This document shows, one piece after another, positions 12,158 through 23,999 of a stretch of 64,000 nt of DNA; positions within the stretch are counted from its first letter, which is position 1, and each line of letters starts with the position of its first letter. The stretch is from Taxillus chinensis. Taxonomy: Eukaryota; Streptophyta; Magnoliopsida; Santalales; Loranthaceae. The translations under genes and the position numbers were made by a program. The stretch covers positions 11,776,842 to 11,840,841 of the forward strand of contig CM042084.1 in the NCBI GenBank assembly GCA_023512835.1. The letters are read 5' to 3'. The notes under the pieces are model-generated. The model had not been told where the DNA came from, did not search any database, and saw only the letters and a list, made by a program, of their open reading frames with translations.

Positions 12158-13479
12158 TGTTAGCAATTCCTCAAGCGTACGGATCGTTACAAGTAATAAA
12201 GTGGACTCAAAGTCCGGATGTCGAACCCACAGGGAAAGTGATCAAGTAAAAAGCTCATTTTGTAAATCCATGATGTATCTAAAGTTGGTTTTGTATCATT
12301 AACAATTTGAATGTTGTAATTTAATTAAACAAAGCAATGTAAATGTTCTTATGGGAGAAAATAGGGATTTGGATGTCAATCAATGTAATTAATTAATATC
12401 TTGTTCTTAAGGCATATTAATTCAAACTTTCCCTTTTTGTTTAAAACTCAACACCTTTACATGTACTAGCCTCTTTCGAGTGATCTAGCCGTGTGTATAC
12501 CCTAGCTTGGGGAACGGGCAACCCATTATGTGCTTAAGTTGTTTGAGTGTAGATTGGCATCACACCAACCCTAACTAGGTTACAAGCAAGATTACCGGCT
12601 TTCGCAAATTATAATCTTAGCAAGTCAAGTCTCTTAACTATCCTGGTTATCAATGTCTTCTTTCGATCCATGATTGATTAACCTTATACAAGATTTAAGG
12701 TGGCCGAACTTAAATCTCACATGCTAACTCAAAAGACTTGATAAACATAACAGGAATTTCAAATTAACTAGCCAAAAGAAAAGGAATTAAAAACTTACAT
12801 CAAATCCATCCTCCTCCCATGGAGGTTCAAGCTACCATAGCAAATAAGAAAACCATTGTTCTTACTATGAGAACCCAATACACTTCTCTCTCTCTCCCAG
12901 AATGAACGATACCCCAAATTACATGAAAAATCCCTTTTTGTCTTACCATCCTGTGTATAACCGCATCCCCTAACTGTTAGAACTATTCCTTCCATTAATT
13001 CAAACTCGTTTCCCTCTCAAAAAGGTTGAATGAGCATCGTCAGATCCTTTAATGAAGGATTACAGATCAGACACGTGGCATCTATGAGAATTCGTTGATC
13101 AGCCAGAATACGTTGTACGTAAACCGCCCATGGTCAATTCATTTGGTCAACTCAATTTCAAATGACCGTTTCAAATGATCAAGCTCTCGGGAGCTCTCCG
13201 GTCAACTCAATTGGTCCCGTCATTTCTTTTTGGTCATTTCAAATTTGAAATGACCGCCAGTCGATTATTCCTTGCTCCTTCATTCTTTCTTTGGACCTTG
13301 TACTTGGCCTGTTTTCCATTCAAAGACAACAAAAACACCACAAAGGATCTACTAATGCTATGTTAGGGAGTTAGTTCATTAATCATTCAAATTCATCAAA
13401 ATGAAGTTAAAGATGTGATCTTTTATCATGAAATCCCCTTCATTTGACACTAAAATGTGTTAGAAAAAACCCCCTAACA
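12158..13479 (-). repeat. 5' LTR of the Athila-type element
   Basis: About 1322 bp, ends TGTTAGCAATTCC and CCCCTAACA. As the 5' LTR it would carry the promoter for the element's transcript. Differences from the 3' LTR are few (for example gcaaag versus ctcaag at bases 13-18 of the plus-strand copy, and short indels in the last third). Confidence 0.95.
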
Positions 13480-14939
13480 ACCCTCTACAACTAGATAATC
13501 TTGAAGAATTTTTGAAAACCTTCCACAAGTTCTATAAAATATTTGAAAACTAGTGGAAAATAGATATAAGTTTAATATGACTCATCATCTTCTCATAGAG
13601 ACTACTCCCCCCTTTATGATATTGGGAAAAATAGGTGGAAGAAGAAATAACTTCACAAAAAAAATCTCAGAACATGTGAGAAATGTGCTTGACAGTAAGA
13701 AACAATATATATATATACTCAAGGAATAACTTGACACTTAAACATACGTAATCATAAAATATATAATAAAATAAGATAAAAGAGAGAGAATTCAATGAAA
13801 TACAAATACATAAACATCATAAATGTTCTAATGTTAGTTATAATCAAAATACAAAGAATGAAATACATCTAACCTCTTATACCGGTACAAGATTAACTAT
13901 CATACCATCTATTATGTTTGAAAATAAGTATCCATATATTCCTTTTAAGAGCAGCTATTCCTTAGCAGTATATATGAGTAATTTGTTGTGCTCCCAAATT
14001 GGAATTCCATCGTAAGTTTTTAGAAGAGAGCTCAAGTAAAGGTAGATGAAGGCACCACAACTAATCTGATATGCTTTTTAAGGGAGCTTTGCCTTCAAAA
14101 TTCTATACAACCTTAGTAAAGTCATCATACGAGCTTCACTTTGCTTCTTAAAAAATTGACTTCATTTTAATGAAGTAGTGAGAATCAACTAAATATCCTG
14201 AAGTTGTGTAGCTTTGTACTTGAAGGTATGGATTTTATGAGAATAATCTATTTTAATCTGTCAAGTTGAAAGATCTTTGTACTTGGAGGTATGGATTTTA
14301 TAAGAATAATTTATTATAATCCGTCAAGTCGAAAGATCCACTTGTACTAAAACCTAATGGCCACGCAAATTATAAGGAATGAGAACATGATTAACTAGAG
14401 ACCATGGCCTAAAACCAATGACTTTACCTTCAATAAGTTCGATAAGTTTTGTTATAGAGAGTAAATTCATGTAAGTTATACAGGAAACCATATCCTATAG
14501 ACTCCATGCATGATAGAGATTAGGTGCAATTTCTAATACTAAATGTAATGCAACCACGTAAGTTTGAATGTCAACATCCTTCAAATTTTGGATATATGTT
14601 CTCAATCCGCTTCAGACCTGTAGGACTAAACTAAATTTCATAGCTAGTAGTTCTAGTCCTTTTACTATATGATATAAAATATCTCATATATGTAGTATCA
14701 CTAACATCATTTAGTTCTCTCTGATGAGGGTTTGACTCATATTGACTCATGGTATGAGACTTAAACCACTATCTTGCAATATCTTTTAGTTCTTTGTATC
14801 TTGCAATATGATTTTGTATACATAAACATTAACATCATCCACAATATGAGCAGACACAAAAGATGGACCTTAAGACTCACTAATTTTTGCCTTTTTTGCA
14901 ATTTGAGTGATAGGCTCTCTCTTGTCTGCATCTTTATTT
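13480..14939. other. Non-genic segment with a short tandem repeat
   Basis: Begins with the right ACCCT target duplication. No gene recognised. A unit of about 62 bp is repeated in tandem at roughly 14217-14278 and 14279-14338 (both contain aggtatggattttat and aagaataat or gagaataat). A short TA-rich run lies at 13706-13718. Three-frame reading of 13900-14600 shows only scattered short frames. Confidence 0.55.
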
Positions 14940-15721
14940 TAGGGGTGGGCAACGGATATCCGCACCTGCTACCTAGCCCGCTATCTGCTCCACCCCGCTA
15001 TGCGGGGCGGGTTACCCTGCCTAAGCAAGAGCAGGGTGCAATTTTTAAACTTGACATCCCGTCCAAGCGGGAAAGGAGAGCGGTAATAGGTAGCGGTATA
15101 CCCCGCCCAGCCTAATTTTAATAATTTTTATTTATAATTTTATAATATGTCAAATATTATCATTTAACTATTGTTTATGATTTTTGATATTTTTGAATGA
15201 TATTTATTATTGTAAAATTAAATAATTTTTGATAAGTTTTTTGGTTAAAAATGGTGTAAAAGTTTGATTTAAGCCAAAATTATTGATATGGACAGATCCA
15301 ATAAAAAATGATAACAAGATGTGGGCGAATGAAACCTCATTCGCAGACACATTAGCAAATGATATATCCTGCTCCGCCTACATATAGAACGAGATACAAT
15401 TTTAAAATTTGATCTGCCGCCTAAGTAGGGACGGAAGGCAATAATAGGTTGATTCCGTCCTCGATAGGACCCGAATTACCCCTATCAACTGCTTCGTGGA
15501 ACCTCTAAAAGGCAAAGTTGACTTAAGAGAAATCAATAAAATCCATTAGCGGAGAGCAGGCGAATAAAGCCTCCCCCCACCAACCCCGTCATAGGACGGG
15601 GTACCCTGCCTCGTCTACACATGGGGCGGGTAAGGTTTTAAAATTTTTACTACCCGTCTAGGTGGGGGTGGAGTACGGTAATAGGTAGACCCCACCCCTA
15701 TTATGATAGGTAGCACCCCTA
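14940..15721. mobile_element. Non-autonomous hAT-type element (MITE-like), 782 bp
   Basis: Starts TAGGGGTGGGC and ends GGTAGCACCCCTA, inverted termini typical of non-autonomous hAT elements in plants. It is flanked by CTTTATTT (14932-14939) and CTTTATCT (15722-15729), an 8-bp duplication with one mismatch, the size made by hAT transposases. The interior has GC-rich terminal parts (ggggcggg runs) and an AT-rich middle and encodes no transposase. Confidence 0.8.
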
Positions 15722-17999
15722 CTTTATCTAGAAGAATAGCATTAATAGGTTTTACTTAAAGTGGTATGGGTTCCTAAACATTGTCTAAGTCAAATAAGGA
15801 AGATGAAGTCATGTTGTTCTTATTATATATACACATGGTACATGCTTAATGGGTCTTTTCCCTTTATCAATAGTTACTTACTTCTCCTTGGTGGGAACCT
15901 GAATTGATGGATCATCTTTCTCCCTCCAAACTTGCTCTATATTAGTGTAAGGTGGAGACTCAGGTAAAGATGTCCTCTTCGAGCTATTGACTTTAACCTG
16001 TAACTCCTTAATTAAATCAAAATTAGACCTAAATTGTGATTTAAATTTGTCTTAATACTTTTCAAATCTATGCCCATTGCAAGCAAAGTTTCTTCCTAGC
16101 TTATAACTTTATGTCAACCTTGGTGATGTCTTTCTTTGAATTAGTATTAATTATCTACAGGTCATTGCCAATAGTTTTCAGAGTCCCTTTTAAGGTCTGT
16201 TACCTTAACTACAGTAGCATAAATATTATTTTGAATATCACCCTTTACTCTGGTAATTACATGATGATCCAAATGTTTTTGTTTGATCATATTTAAGACT
16301 AGAGACTAAAAAAAGATAATCCCATAGGTGTCTTGATCTCTATGTAGTCTCTTTAACATTCTTACCTAGAGAATATGCATTATATTCATAAGTATCCATC
16401 TGATCTTCTGCTTGTGTCTTCATTTCTTCCTTTCCATGTTGATCTCCACCATCAACATGTTTTTTAGCTTTTTATTCATATGCTTCTATATTCTATTAAT
16501 CTCCAACATCGACAATATCCTTTCCAACTTATTGTTAATCTCTTGTAACACCATGCTCCATAACATATTCAAAATGTTCTTTAGTTGGTTTATCACCAAT
16601 ACAAATATAGTTATTAATTGCTTCTTTTTCTTTGTCATTTCTTCTTTGAACTGCTCATTAAGAGCTTTCATGAGCAACTCATTCTCTGTACACCAATTTA
16701 GTAAGTTTTCTTTATAAATCAAGTTTTGTCCATGCCTCTACCACACTCGATAGGACTCATCAATATTAGTGTGTCTGAGCAAATTATGCCCATAGATCAT
16801 TAACTATTTCATCAGTCACTCAATTGTCATAAATTAAAGCAACATTCTACCCTCCAATAACAAATATGTCATCTGTTGTATCCTTGGGAAACTCCAAATG
16901 AGTTTCAGTAATAGGCTTTGTACCAATTATAGTAGTTGAATCTACCAATCCTATCTAATCTAGCTTCTATTCTAATAACTTTTCCATGGCCTCATCTAAT
17001 ATCTATTATGAACTCCTTAAGGCTCTAAAGTGGGATCTTCTTGATTGCTCAAGAGATGAATGTTTCTTATAAGAAGTTACTTCTCTTAAGGAGTTGGTTA
17101 TCCCTTCTTTCATTATCCTTTTAGGATGTCTGGTTTTAAGAGGTTTGGATTGACCTCTAGCAGCCTCTAATATGCCATTTGACAAGATTTTCTCAAGTAT
17201 CAATCGGGATAGATAGGAGGCCATAGGTATGTCCTTAAACATATCATAAAGTTATACCTTCATAATTCTTGTAAACATTCTACCAAACCCCTTTAGGGTT
17301 AATTTATTCTCCAACAACTTATACAAAATGTCATCAAAATCCAACTATATTCCTTTAGAAACATGGTATATATATCGCAACTAATCATTGTTGACTAAAT
17401 TAAATGTACTCTTCTTTCTAGAAGGCATTGACTAATAAGAACAACTAAAAACTTATTCTAATTTTTAAAGTTATTCTGTGGTAGGTCATTCCTATTAGAA
17501 ATAACATTTCATAGTAATCCAAAAAATTCCATCATTTCTGAATTCTCAAAGGATGGTCTATGAACATAGTCATGAGACAGATTAAAAATAGTACGAATCA
17601 TTGACTAGAACCTTGGCACCCTAAATGTTTGTGCACATTTCATTTGGTTTGTCTTCTGAACGTTCTCATAAAAAAGTTGAAATATCCTCCACCATGGACA
17701 CTAGTACATAGCTCTCGCAGCCTATTCATCTCCAATCAGGCTTTCGGTTGTGTCATTAACCTAGGAAGCATCAGTATGAATAACTAATTCCCAACCTATG
17801 ACATTTCTTGGGGAAACATTGTGAGCATATTCTCGTCTTGATGATTTGGATGCTATTATTGGTGAGAAAGAAGAAAAGAGAATGCTCTTTCAAATCAAGA
17901 GAAAGTTGAAGAGTTGAAGAGTTAGGGCTTAAGGTTTATCTAAAAGAGAACTTGATTTTGATTCTTTCACTTGTATTTAAATTATCTATATATTCCATG
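15722..17999 (-). pseudogene. Unrecognised degenerate coding relic
   Basis: I cannot assign a function. On the minus strand between about 17900 and 16400 there is a run of pieces in shifting frames that read like decayed protein rather than random sequence, for example SRLILEKILSNGILEAARG and LKTRHPKRIMKEGI in 17006-17242, and LYKLLENKLTLKGFGRM just upstream. Stops and frameshifts are frequent. The style (low complexity, lysine-rich, no RT or integrase motif) would fit an accessory ORF of an old retroelement, but that is inference only. The segment 15722-16400 shows nothing. Confidence 0.3.
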
Positions 18000-18617
18000 C
18001 GTTAGGATCGGACCAAGGCACAAGCCCACCCGCATGTCACAATATTGTCGCTTTGGGCTCGTCACATTGACCTGTACGACTTTAAAACACGTTGTGACAT
18101 TTTAGACTTGCTTTACTATATAAGTTCCTTAACTTCTTTTTTTTTTTTGATGTGGGACACAATTTCCTAACAATCTCCCCTTGTCACATATCGAACTACA
18201 TCATAGGCTAGAGATGCACCTATGGAACTGATGAGCTGCCACCATGTGAGTCGTCATAGGAGGTCCCCTTTAATGTACGTTCTGATTGAGAGCAGACTGA
18301 TTCGATCACCTGAAGATAAGAATTTGTATTCCAAACCAATACCGCCGCACACTATAGGATACGCCACTTGACCATGGACTACATCGAGAAGACTTTTGAT
18401 CTAATGGAACACCTGACGGAGACAATCAAGCTCTGATACCAGTTTATTAGGATTGGGTCAAGGCACAAGTCCAATCCCATGTTACAATATTGCCTGCTTT
18501 GGGATCGTACATCGGCACACATGGTTTTAAAATGCGTTATGACATTTTGAACTTGCTCCACCATATAAGCTTTTTGACTTTTTCTTTTTCTTCCAATGTA
18601 GGACACAATTCCCAACA
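18000..18617 (-). mobile_element. TRIM (terminal-repeat retrotransposon in miniature), copy 1
   Basis: Two direct terminal repeats of 173 bp (18000-18172 and 18445-18617) enclose a 272-bp non-coding interior. The repeats begin CGTTAGGATCGG and TATTAGGATTGG (ancestral TGTTAGGAT) and end CCTAACA and CCCAACA. The flanks carry a perfect 5-bp duplication CCATG (17995-17999 and 18618-18622). The interior ends, next to the right repeat, with GCTCTGATACCA (18430-18441), complementary in minus-strand sense to initiator tRNA-Met, which sets the orientation. No ORF; mobility would depend on proteins from another element. Two more complete copies lie at 34312-34917 and 62096-62638. Confidence 0.9.
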
Positions 18618-18622
18618 CCATG

Positions 18623-19106
18623 TAATAAATACAACACACGCACAATAGTAATAAGGAGTTAGTATAAAAACATGTGCATGCCTTGCATTTTAACTTGTTT
18701 TCAATCTAGATCGTTAACTTCAAGATTCAGAAACCATATTCGTTGATTCAAAATAGTCTTACTTTTGATATGACTGTGATAATTCAAACGGATTTACTTT
18801 TGGATTGAGTTGAAGTCTTTTAATTTGAGATAACTTCAATAATTTGAATTACCTTCATTCGAATTGAGTCATGACTTTAACATTGGTTGCGGTGGAAACG
18901 ATATGAAAAATATAATATGTTGAATTTAATTGAGATAAAAATAAAGACACAAAATAAATAATATGAGATGAAATTTCAATATTACCCTTTGTCAACTTTT
19001 ATAAATGTTATGAGATTATAATTAAGCAAAACATACAAAATTACGAATAAAGACGTGTCAAGGTGGAGTGTGCATGCGATGATGGCGTGGGGTGCGCGGC
19101 GAGGGG
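18623..19106. other. AT-rich segment, no gene seen
   Basis: No coding potential or repeat structure recognised. The last 50 bases turn GC-rich (gatggcgtggggtgcgcgg) before the hAT-like element. Confidence 0.5.
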
Positions 19107-19584
19107 TAGGGGTGTCAAATGGACCATCGGTCCACGAATTGTGCGGATCGGACCAGACTAGATCAAAAAAAAATTGTGTCCATTTTAATCGCGGGCCTAA
19201 ATGGACTGGTCTGTTTAGGCCCGGTCCCTACTGACCAAATCCATGCGGACATGGACCGGTCCGCAAATTGGCTTTTTATTTTTTAAAAAAATTATTTTTA
19301 AAAATATTTATACATATTCTACTTAATATATTAATGCATATGTCCTAAATCTATTAATTTTAAAATTTTATATTTTAAAATATAGTTTAAAATTAAAAAT
19401 TTTAAAAAAATTTAACAAAAATTAACTTATAATATTTATTTTAAATAAATAAATAAATATAATCCCAGGACCAAACCAGATAATTTCTGGTCCATTACGT
19501 TAAAAATGTAAATCTAAATGGGCTAGCTCATATTGAGTCGTTGGCAACGGATTATATTGGACCTGATCGGTCAGTTTTACCCTA
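19107..19584. mobile_element. Probable non-autonomous hAT-like element
   Basis: Starts TAGGGGTGTCAAATGG, the usual left end of plant non-autonomous hAT elements, followed by GGACC/GGTCC-rich short palindromes. The right end TTTTACCCTA is a poor match to the left. The flanking octamers GCGAGGGG and CCGAGCGA agree at five of eight positions, so the duplication is at best decayed. No coding capacity. Confidence 0.5.
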
Positions 19585-19915
19585 CCGAGCGACGCGTAAC
19601 AAGGAGCAATGACATTAGAGTGAGGGGTAAATGACGGCGAGAGCAAGGAAGCATTTTAGATCTACGTAACGACAATGGCAAGGGGGCGCAATGGTGAGAG
19701 GCGCAAGGGCAATGGGGCGCAACGGTGAGAAGCCAGGGGGCAAGGAGGCATGATGGCGAGGGGCATGGAGCGCAATGGGGAGGGAGCCGGCGCAACGGCG
19801 AGAGCAAGGGGGAGTCGTCCGTTTTTTGTAGTTGTGACAAATATTAGATGCTTCATATTTTTTGCAGCAAATTTCAGTGTTTTTAATGTTATAAAAAACT
19901 ATCCATGGATTTTTC
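19585..19915. other. GC-rich short-period repeat tract
   Basis: From about 19610 to 19810 the sequence repeats variants of ggcgcaatggtgagag, ggggcgcaacggtgag and gcatggagcgcaatgggg with no fixed period. Open frames exist here on the minus strand, but they are simple products of the repeat (Pro/Cys/Ser-rich) and are not supported as genes. Confidence 0.5.
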
Positions 19916-20306
19916 TGTAATAATTTATTGCAGGATCGTTCATGCCTAGAATTAGTTAATAGAAATTATAACCTTCATCGGAAGCGTACCTGGATCCATG
20001 AATGAATTAAAGGAATTTGTTTTATCACCTTTCTGCTTCTCTCTAATGGCGTTCTTGATGGAGAAGAACTACCGCCACACGCACGTTCTGTGTTGCGTTA
20101 AAACCTAATTGAAGCGAAAGTGAAGGGATACATCTATATATATAACCCTACTGTTTCTAATTTCTATTCGGTCCAACAACCATCATATTGGGCCTTCATT
20201 AATTAGAAACAGTCTTTTAATTATATGCGGTCCATTAATAGCATGTAGGCCTTTTAATTACATGGGCCACATAATAGATTATTAAAAATAAAATAATAAT
20301 CTAACA
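19916..20306 (-). repeat. 3' LTR of the Tork-like copia element
   Basis: 391 bp, TGTAATAATTT...AATCTAACA. Nearly identical to the right LTR apart from a shorter TA run and a few substitutions. Confidence 0.92.
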
Positions 20307-20638
20307 ATCTCCCACTTGGCCCATGTCATGACTTGGTGATTCAACGACTTTAAGTGTGCACCTTTCATTGAATCAATCAAGACATCATAATTAAATTGAA
20401 ATGATTGGATCATTGCGGTCATAAGTCATCAAACGACATGATTCCTTCCATGTATCACAAAACCAACTCAATTTAGAAACTTTAATTGGGATAAACTTTA
20501 ATCATCGCTTTCATTATTATCTCACTAAAACAACAATGTATACAACATAATGTGAGTAACAAACAAATAACCAAAAACATAACTTTAATTGAATTCACAA
20601 ATGTCAAAAGCTAATAACCAAATGTACATATTTGAATA

Positions 20639-21247
20639 TCATGTCAACAAGGATTTATCTATTACACCCATACTTCCAACATGGCCAATGAATGTTTTGG
20701 GTGGTAATCCTTTAGTCAACGGATCCGCGATCATCAGATCAGTACCAATATGCTCAATTGACACTCTATGTTTTTGCACTTCTTCTTTAACTGACAAGTA
20801 TTTCAAATCCATGTGTTTTGCACCTTTAGAATACTCGTCATTCTTTGAAAAGAAAATAGCTGCAGAATTATCACAATAAAGTCTTAACAGTTTAGATATA
20901 CTATCAATAATGTTTAGACCTGAAACAAATTTCCGTAACCACAATGCATGAATAGTAGCCTCAAAGCATGCCACGAATTCAACCTCCATAGTAGAAGTAG
21001 CAATAGTAGATTGCTTTCCACTTTTCCATGAAACTGCTCCTCCAGCTAATAGGAACATATAACCAAATGTAGACTTCCTTGAATCTACACAACCTGCATA
21101 ATCTGAATCTGAATACCCAATCACCTCAAGGTGATTGGATTTCCTGTATATGAACATGTGATCCTTAGTGCCTTGTAAATACCTAAGCACTTTCTTCGCA
21201 GCCTTCCAATGATCTATTACAGGATTACTTTGATATCGGCCTAACAT
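20639..21247 (-). pseudogene. Copia RNase H domain
   Basis: One 202-residue open frame from 21247. It reads DHWKAAKKVLRYLQGTKDH, YSDSDYAGCVDSRKST, SGKQSTIATSTMEVEFVA, YCDNSAAIFF and IADPLTKGLPPK, the standard copia RNase H blocks with the acidic residues in YSDSDYAG, MEVEF and YCDNSA present. The canonical EAEY box has become MEVEFVA. The frame is open to the end of pol but is cut off from RT upstream by stops near 21250-21350. It would have degraded element RNA in the RNA-DNA hybrid. Confidence 0.85.
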
Positions 21248-21350
21248 TCCAACAGCAAAACTGATGTCTGGTCGAGTACATGTCTAGACATACAATAGGC
21301 TCCCAACAACTAACAAATATGGAATAGACTCCATTACCTTTCATTCCAAA

Positions 21351-22674
21351 TCATTTTTTGGGACATTGCATCTCACTAAATTTGTCCCCTTTCTGAATTG
21401 GAACTATCCTTGCAGAGCACTTTTCTATTTTAAATCTCTCTAATACTTTATCAATGTAAGCCTTTTGAGACAATCCTAACAATCCTTGTGATCTATTACG
21501 GAATATTTCTATTCTTATCACATAAGATGCCTCACCCATATCTTTCATTGCAAAGTTGTTAGAGAGATACCTTTTAATATCATGTAACGAACCAATATCG
21601 TTTGCAGCAAGAAGGATATCATCAACATATAGGACTAATATAATAAACTTACTCCCACTAACCTTCATATAGATACACCGATCAACAGTGTTTTCTATAA
21701 AACCATATGACATAATGGTATCATTAAACTTAAGGTACCATTGTCGGGAAGCTTGTTTTAGTCCATATATTGATTTTTTTAATTTACACACCAAATGTTC
21801 TTTTCCTGTGGTTATGAAACCTTCTGGTTGATCCATATAAACTTCCTCCTTGATCTAAGTCACCATTAAGAAAGGCAGTTTTAACATCTATTTGGTGAAG
21901 CTCTAAATTATAATGAGCCACCAAAGTCATAACAATCCTCAAAGAATCCTTCTTTGAAACTGGAGAGAAGGTTTCTTTATAGTCAATGCCATCCTTTTGA
22001 GTATAACATCTAGCAACAAGTCTAGCCTTATACTTTTCAATGTTGCCCTTTGAGTCACACTTGGTCTTAAAGACCCACTTGCAACCCACTTGTTTTAAAC
22101 CTTTAGGCAACTCAACTAAATTCCAGACTTTATTGTCATACATTGATGTTAACTTTTCTTTCATAGCATTAAACCACTTTTCAGAATTGTTACATTCCAT
22201 GGCTTGGATAAATGAGACTGGATCCTTATCAAGACTTAAGTCACACTCATGCTCTAGTGAATAAACCACGTAATCATTCGAAATAGCCGGTCTTCTTTGC
22301 CTTACAGACCTCCTTAAATCTATTTCTTGTGGTATCACTTGCTCATTTATAACTTGGTCATTGTTAACTAGTTCATTATTAATTTGTTCATCTAGTGGAT
22401 TCAGGATATTATTTTGATGTTCTAACATGTTATGAGACTGTGATACAACAAGAGGAACAACAACTGAAGAAGAAACAGTGGGTATAGAACTTTCCACCCT
22501 AGTTTCTTGAATATCCACTTTATGTGGTTCACCACTCCCACTAGATTGACCATACTCAATGAACCTAGCATTACCAGACTCAACTATTCTCGTACTATGG
22601 TTAGAACAGTAAAATTTATAACCTTTTGACTTTTCAGGGTAGCCGATGAAATAGCCACTAATGGTTCTTTTCAT
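21351..22674 (-). pseudogene. Copia reverse transcriptase, one frameshift in the middle
   Basis: Upstream part 21784-22674: starts in the integrase tail (GYFIGYPEKSKGYKFY), has the RSVRQRRPA motif, then RT blocks KVWNLVELPKGLKQVGCKWV, YKARLVARCYTQKDGIDY and DVKTAFLNGDLDQ. Near 21840 the frame shifts into 21351-21836, which holds MDQPEGFITTGKE, KKSIYGLKQASRQWY and the catalytic LYVDDILLAAND. YVDD is intact. The single shift between FLNGDL and MDQPEGF separates the fingers/palm from the active site, so no complete RT is encoded. Confidence 0.88.
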
Positions 22675-22730
22675 GTGGTTATATATGCTTATATATCCTT
22701 ACGCCGGGCATCCCCAAATATGTAGATGCC

Positions 22731-23530
22731 TTAAATGGGTTTCCTTCCTGTCCATAATTCATAAGGTGTTTCAGGAATTACTTTACTAGGAACCCTATCA
22801 AGCAGATATGCAGCAGTCTTTAATGCATGCATCCACAAAGATAAAGGTACAGTACTGTAATTTAACATGCTCTTAACCATATCCATAAGAGTACGATTTC
22901 GCCTTTCTACTACACCATTTTGTTGGGGTGTACCAGGCATTGTATACTATGCACATATGCCTTGACTTTCAAGGAACTTTGCAAATGGACCTGGACATTG
23001 TCCCTTTTCATTAAACTTACCATAATATTCACCACCTTTGTCAGACCTCACAACTTTTACCCTTTTGTCAAGCTGCCTTTCAACTTCATTAATGAACACC
23101 TCTAGGATGTCCACTGACTCAGACTTTTCATGCAACAAGTACAAATAGCCATACCGTGAGTAGTCATCAATAAAAGTGATAAAATACTTTTCACTGCCCC
23201 AAGACGGAATATCAAAAGGACCACAAATATCAGTGTGTATTAACTCTAAAAGTACATTACTTTTTGTGGTTGGATTCTTTGATATATGTTTGGTTTGCTT
23301 ACCTTTAATGCAATCTATACATACATCCCAATAAACAAAATCTAATTGAGGTAATATTTCATTCTTTACTAACCTTAATACTCTTTCCTTGGATATGTGA
23401 CCTAACCTTTGATGCCATAGAAAGGCTGAGTTTTCATTATGTGCACTACGTTTATTTCCAATACTATGATCAACATAAAATAGGGATTCAACAAAATTAA
23501 CATTAAGATTGAAACGATATAAACCATCAA
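22731..23530 (-). pseudogene. Copia integrase, broken
   Basis: Minus strand. The HHCC part (about 23300-23440) reads LWHQRLGHISKERVLRLVKN with a later CIDC. The core has ELIHTDICGPF (first Asp), VVRSDKGGEYYGKF (second Asp) and GTPQQNGVVERRNRTL (Glu). A stop near 22944 separates the second Asp piece from the Glu piece, and further breaks lie near 23150-23230. Would insert cDNA; not functional here. Confidence 0.85.
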
Positions 23531-23848
23531 TTAAAGTACCAGAACCATAATAGTACTTTGTTTATACAAAGAAAAACTATTATTTCCAATCTTAAAATTA
23601 AAACTCTCATGATCCAACTTTCCAACAAAAACCAAATTTCTAGCACAATCAGGAACATAAAGACACTTTTCTAGATCCAGGTGGTGTCCAATATCCAAGA
23701 TCAATCTATATGTTCCAATTCCTTCTATGCATGCCTTCATTCTGTTACCCATATACAAAAACTTTTCAGTTTCGTTTATGGGTTGGATCGTAACGAATCC
23801 ATGTATAACATGTGATACATGAGTAGTTGCACCCCTTAATCTAACCAC
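23531..23848 (-). pseudogene. Copia protease remnant lacking the catalytic Asp-Ser-Gly
   Basis: The frame reads MVRLRGATTHVSHVIHGF, VTIQPINETEKFLYMGNR, LEKCLYVPDCARNLVFVGKL. The family motif is DSGATTH; here the bases give RLRGATTH, so the catalytic aspartate and serine are gone, and a stop precedes the segment. The downstream GNRM...G...LYVPDCARNL blocks are otherwise well preserved. Confidence 0.75.
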
Positions 23849-23999
23849 CTAAGTATTATTAGGCTTACCTCAATAAGATTTGATTCAAAACATCCCTTTA
23901 AATATAGTACTTACCTTTCTTTTTTTAACCAAATTTTCCTTTTCTGGCTCTTTCTTGATATGTTCCATTTTTCCTTAATGCTGTTGTAATCACTTGACC

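Larger units (their letters stand above)
1388..13479 (-). mobile_element. Athila-type Ty3/gypsy LTR retrotransposon, complete length but decayed
   Basis: Two LTRs (1388-2704 and 12158-13479) bound an internal region read on the minus strand: gag, protease, reverse transcriptase, RNase H, integrase, then a third ORF. Both LTRs have TGTTAG...CTAACA ends and the element is flanked by the perfect 5-bp duplication ACCCT (1383-1387 and 13480-13484), so both ends belong to one insertion. The primer-binding site next to the right LTR matches the 3' end of plant tRNA-Asp. The tRNA-Asp primer, the extra ORF downstream of integrase and the gag and protease signatures point to the Athila/Tat branch of Ty3/gypsy. 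All ORFs carry frameshifts or stops, so the copy is not autonomous, although the LTRs are still very similar by eye. Confidence 0.93.

Noticed and set aside
19577..19856. Cys/Pro/Ser-rich minus-strand frames
   Set aside because: Translation of a GC-rich short-period repeat; no family resemblance.
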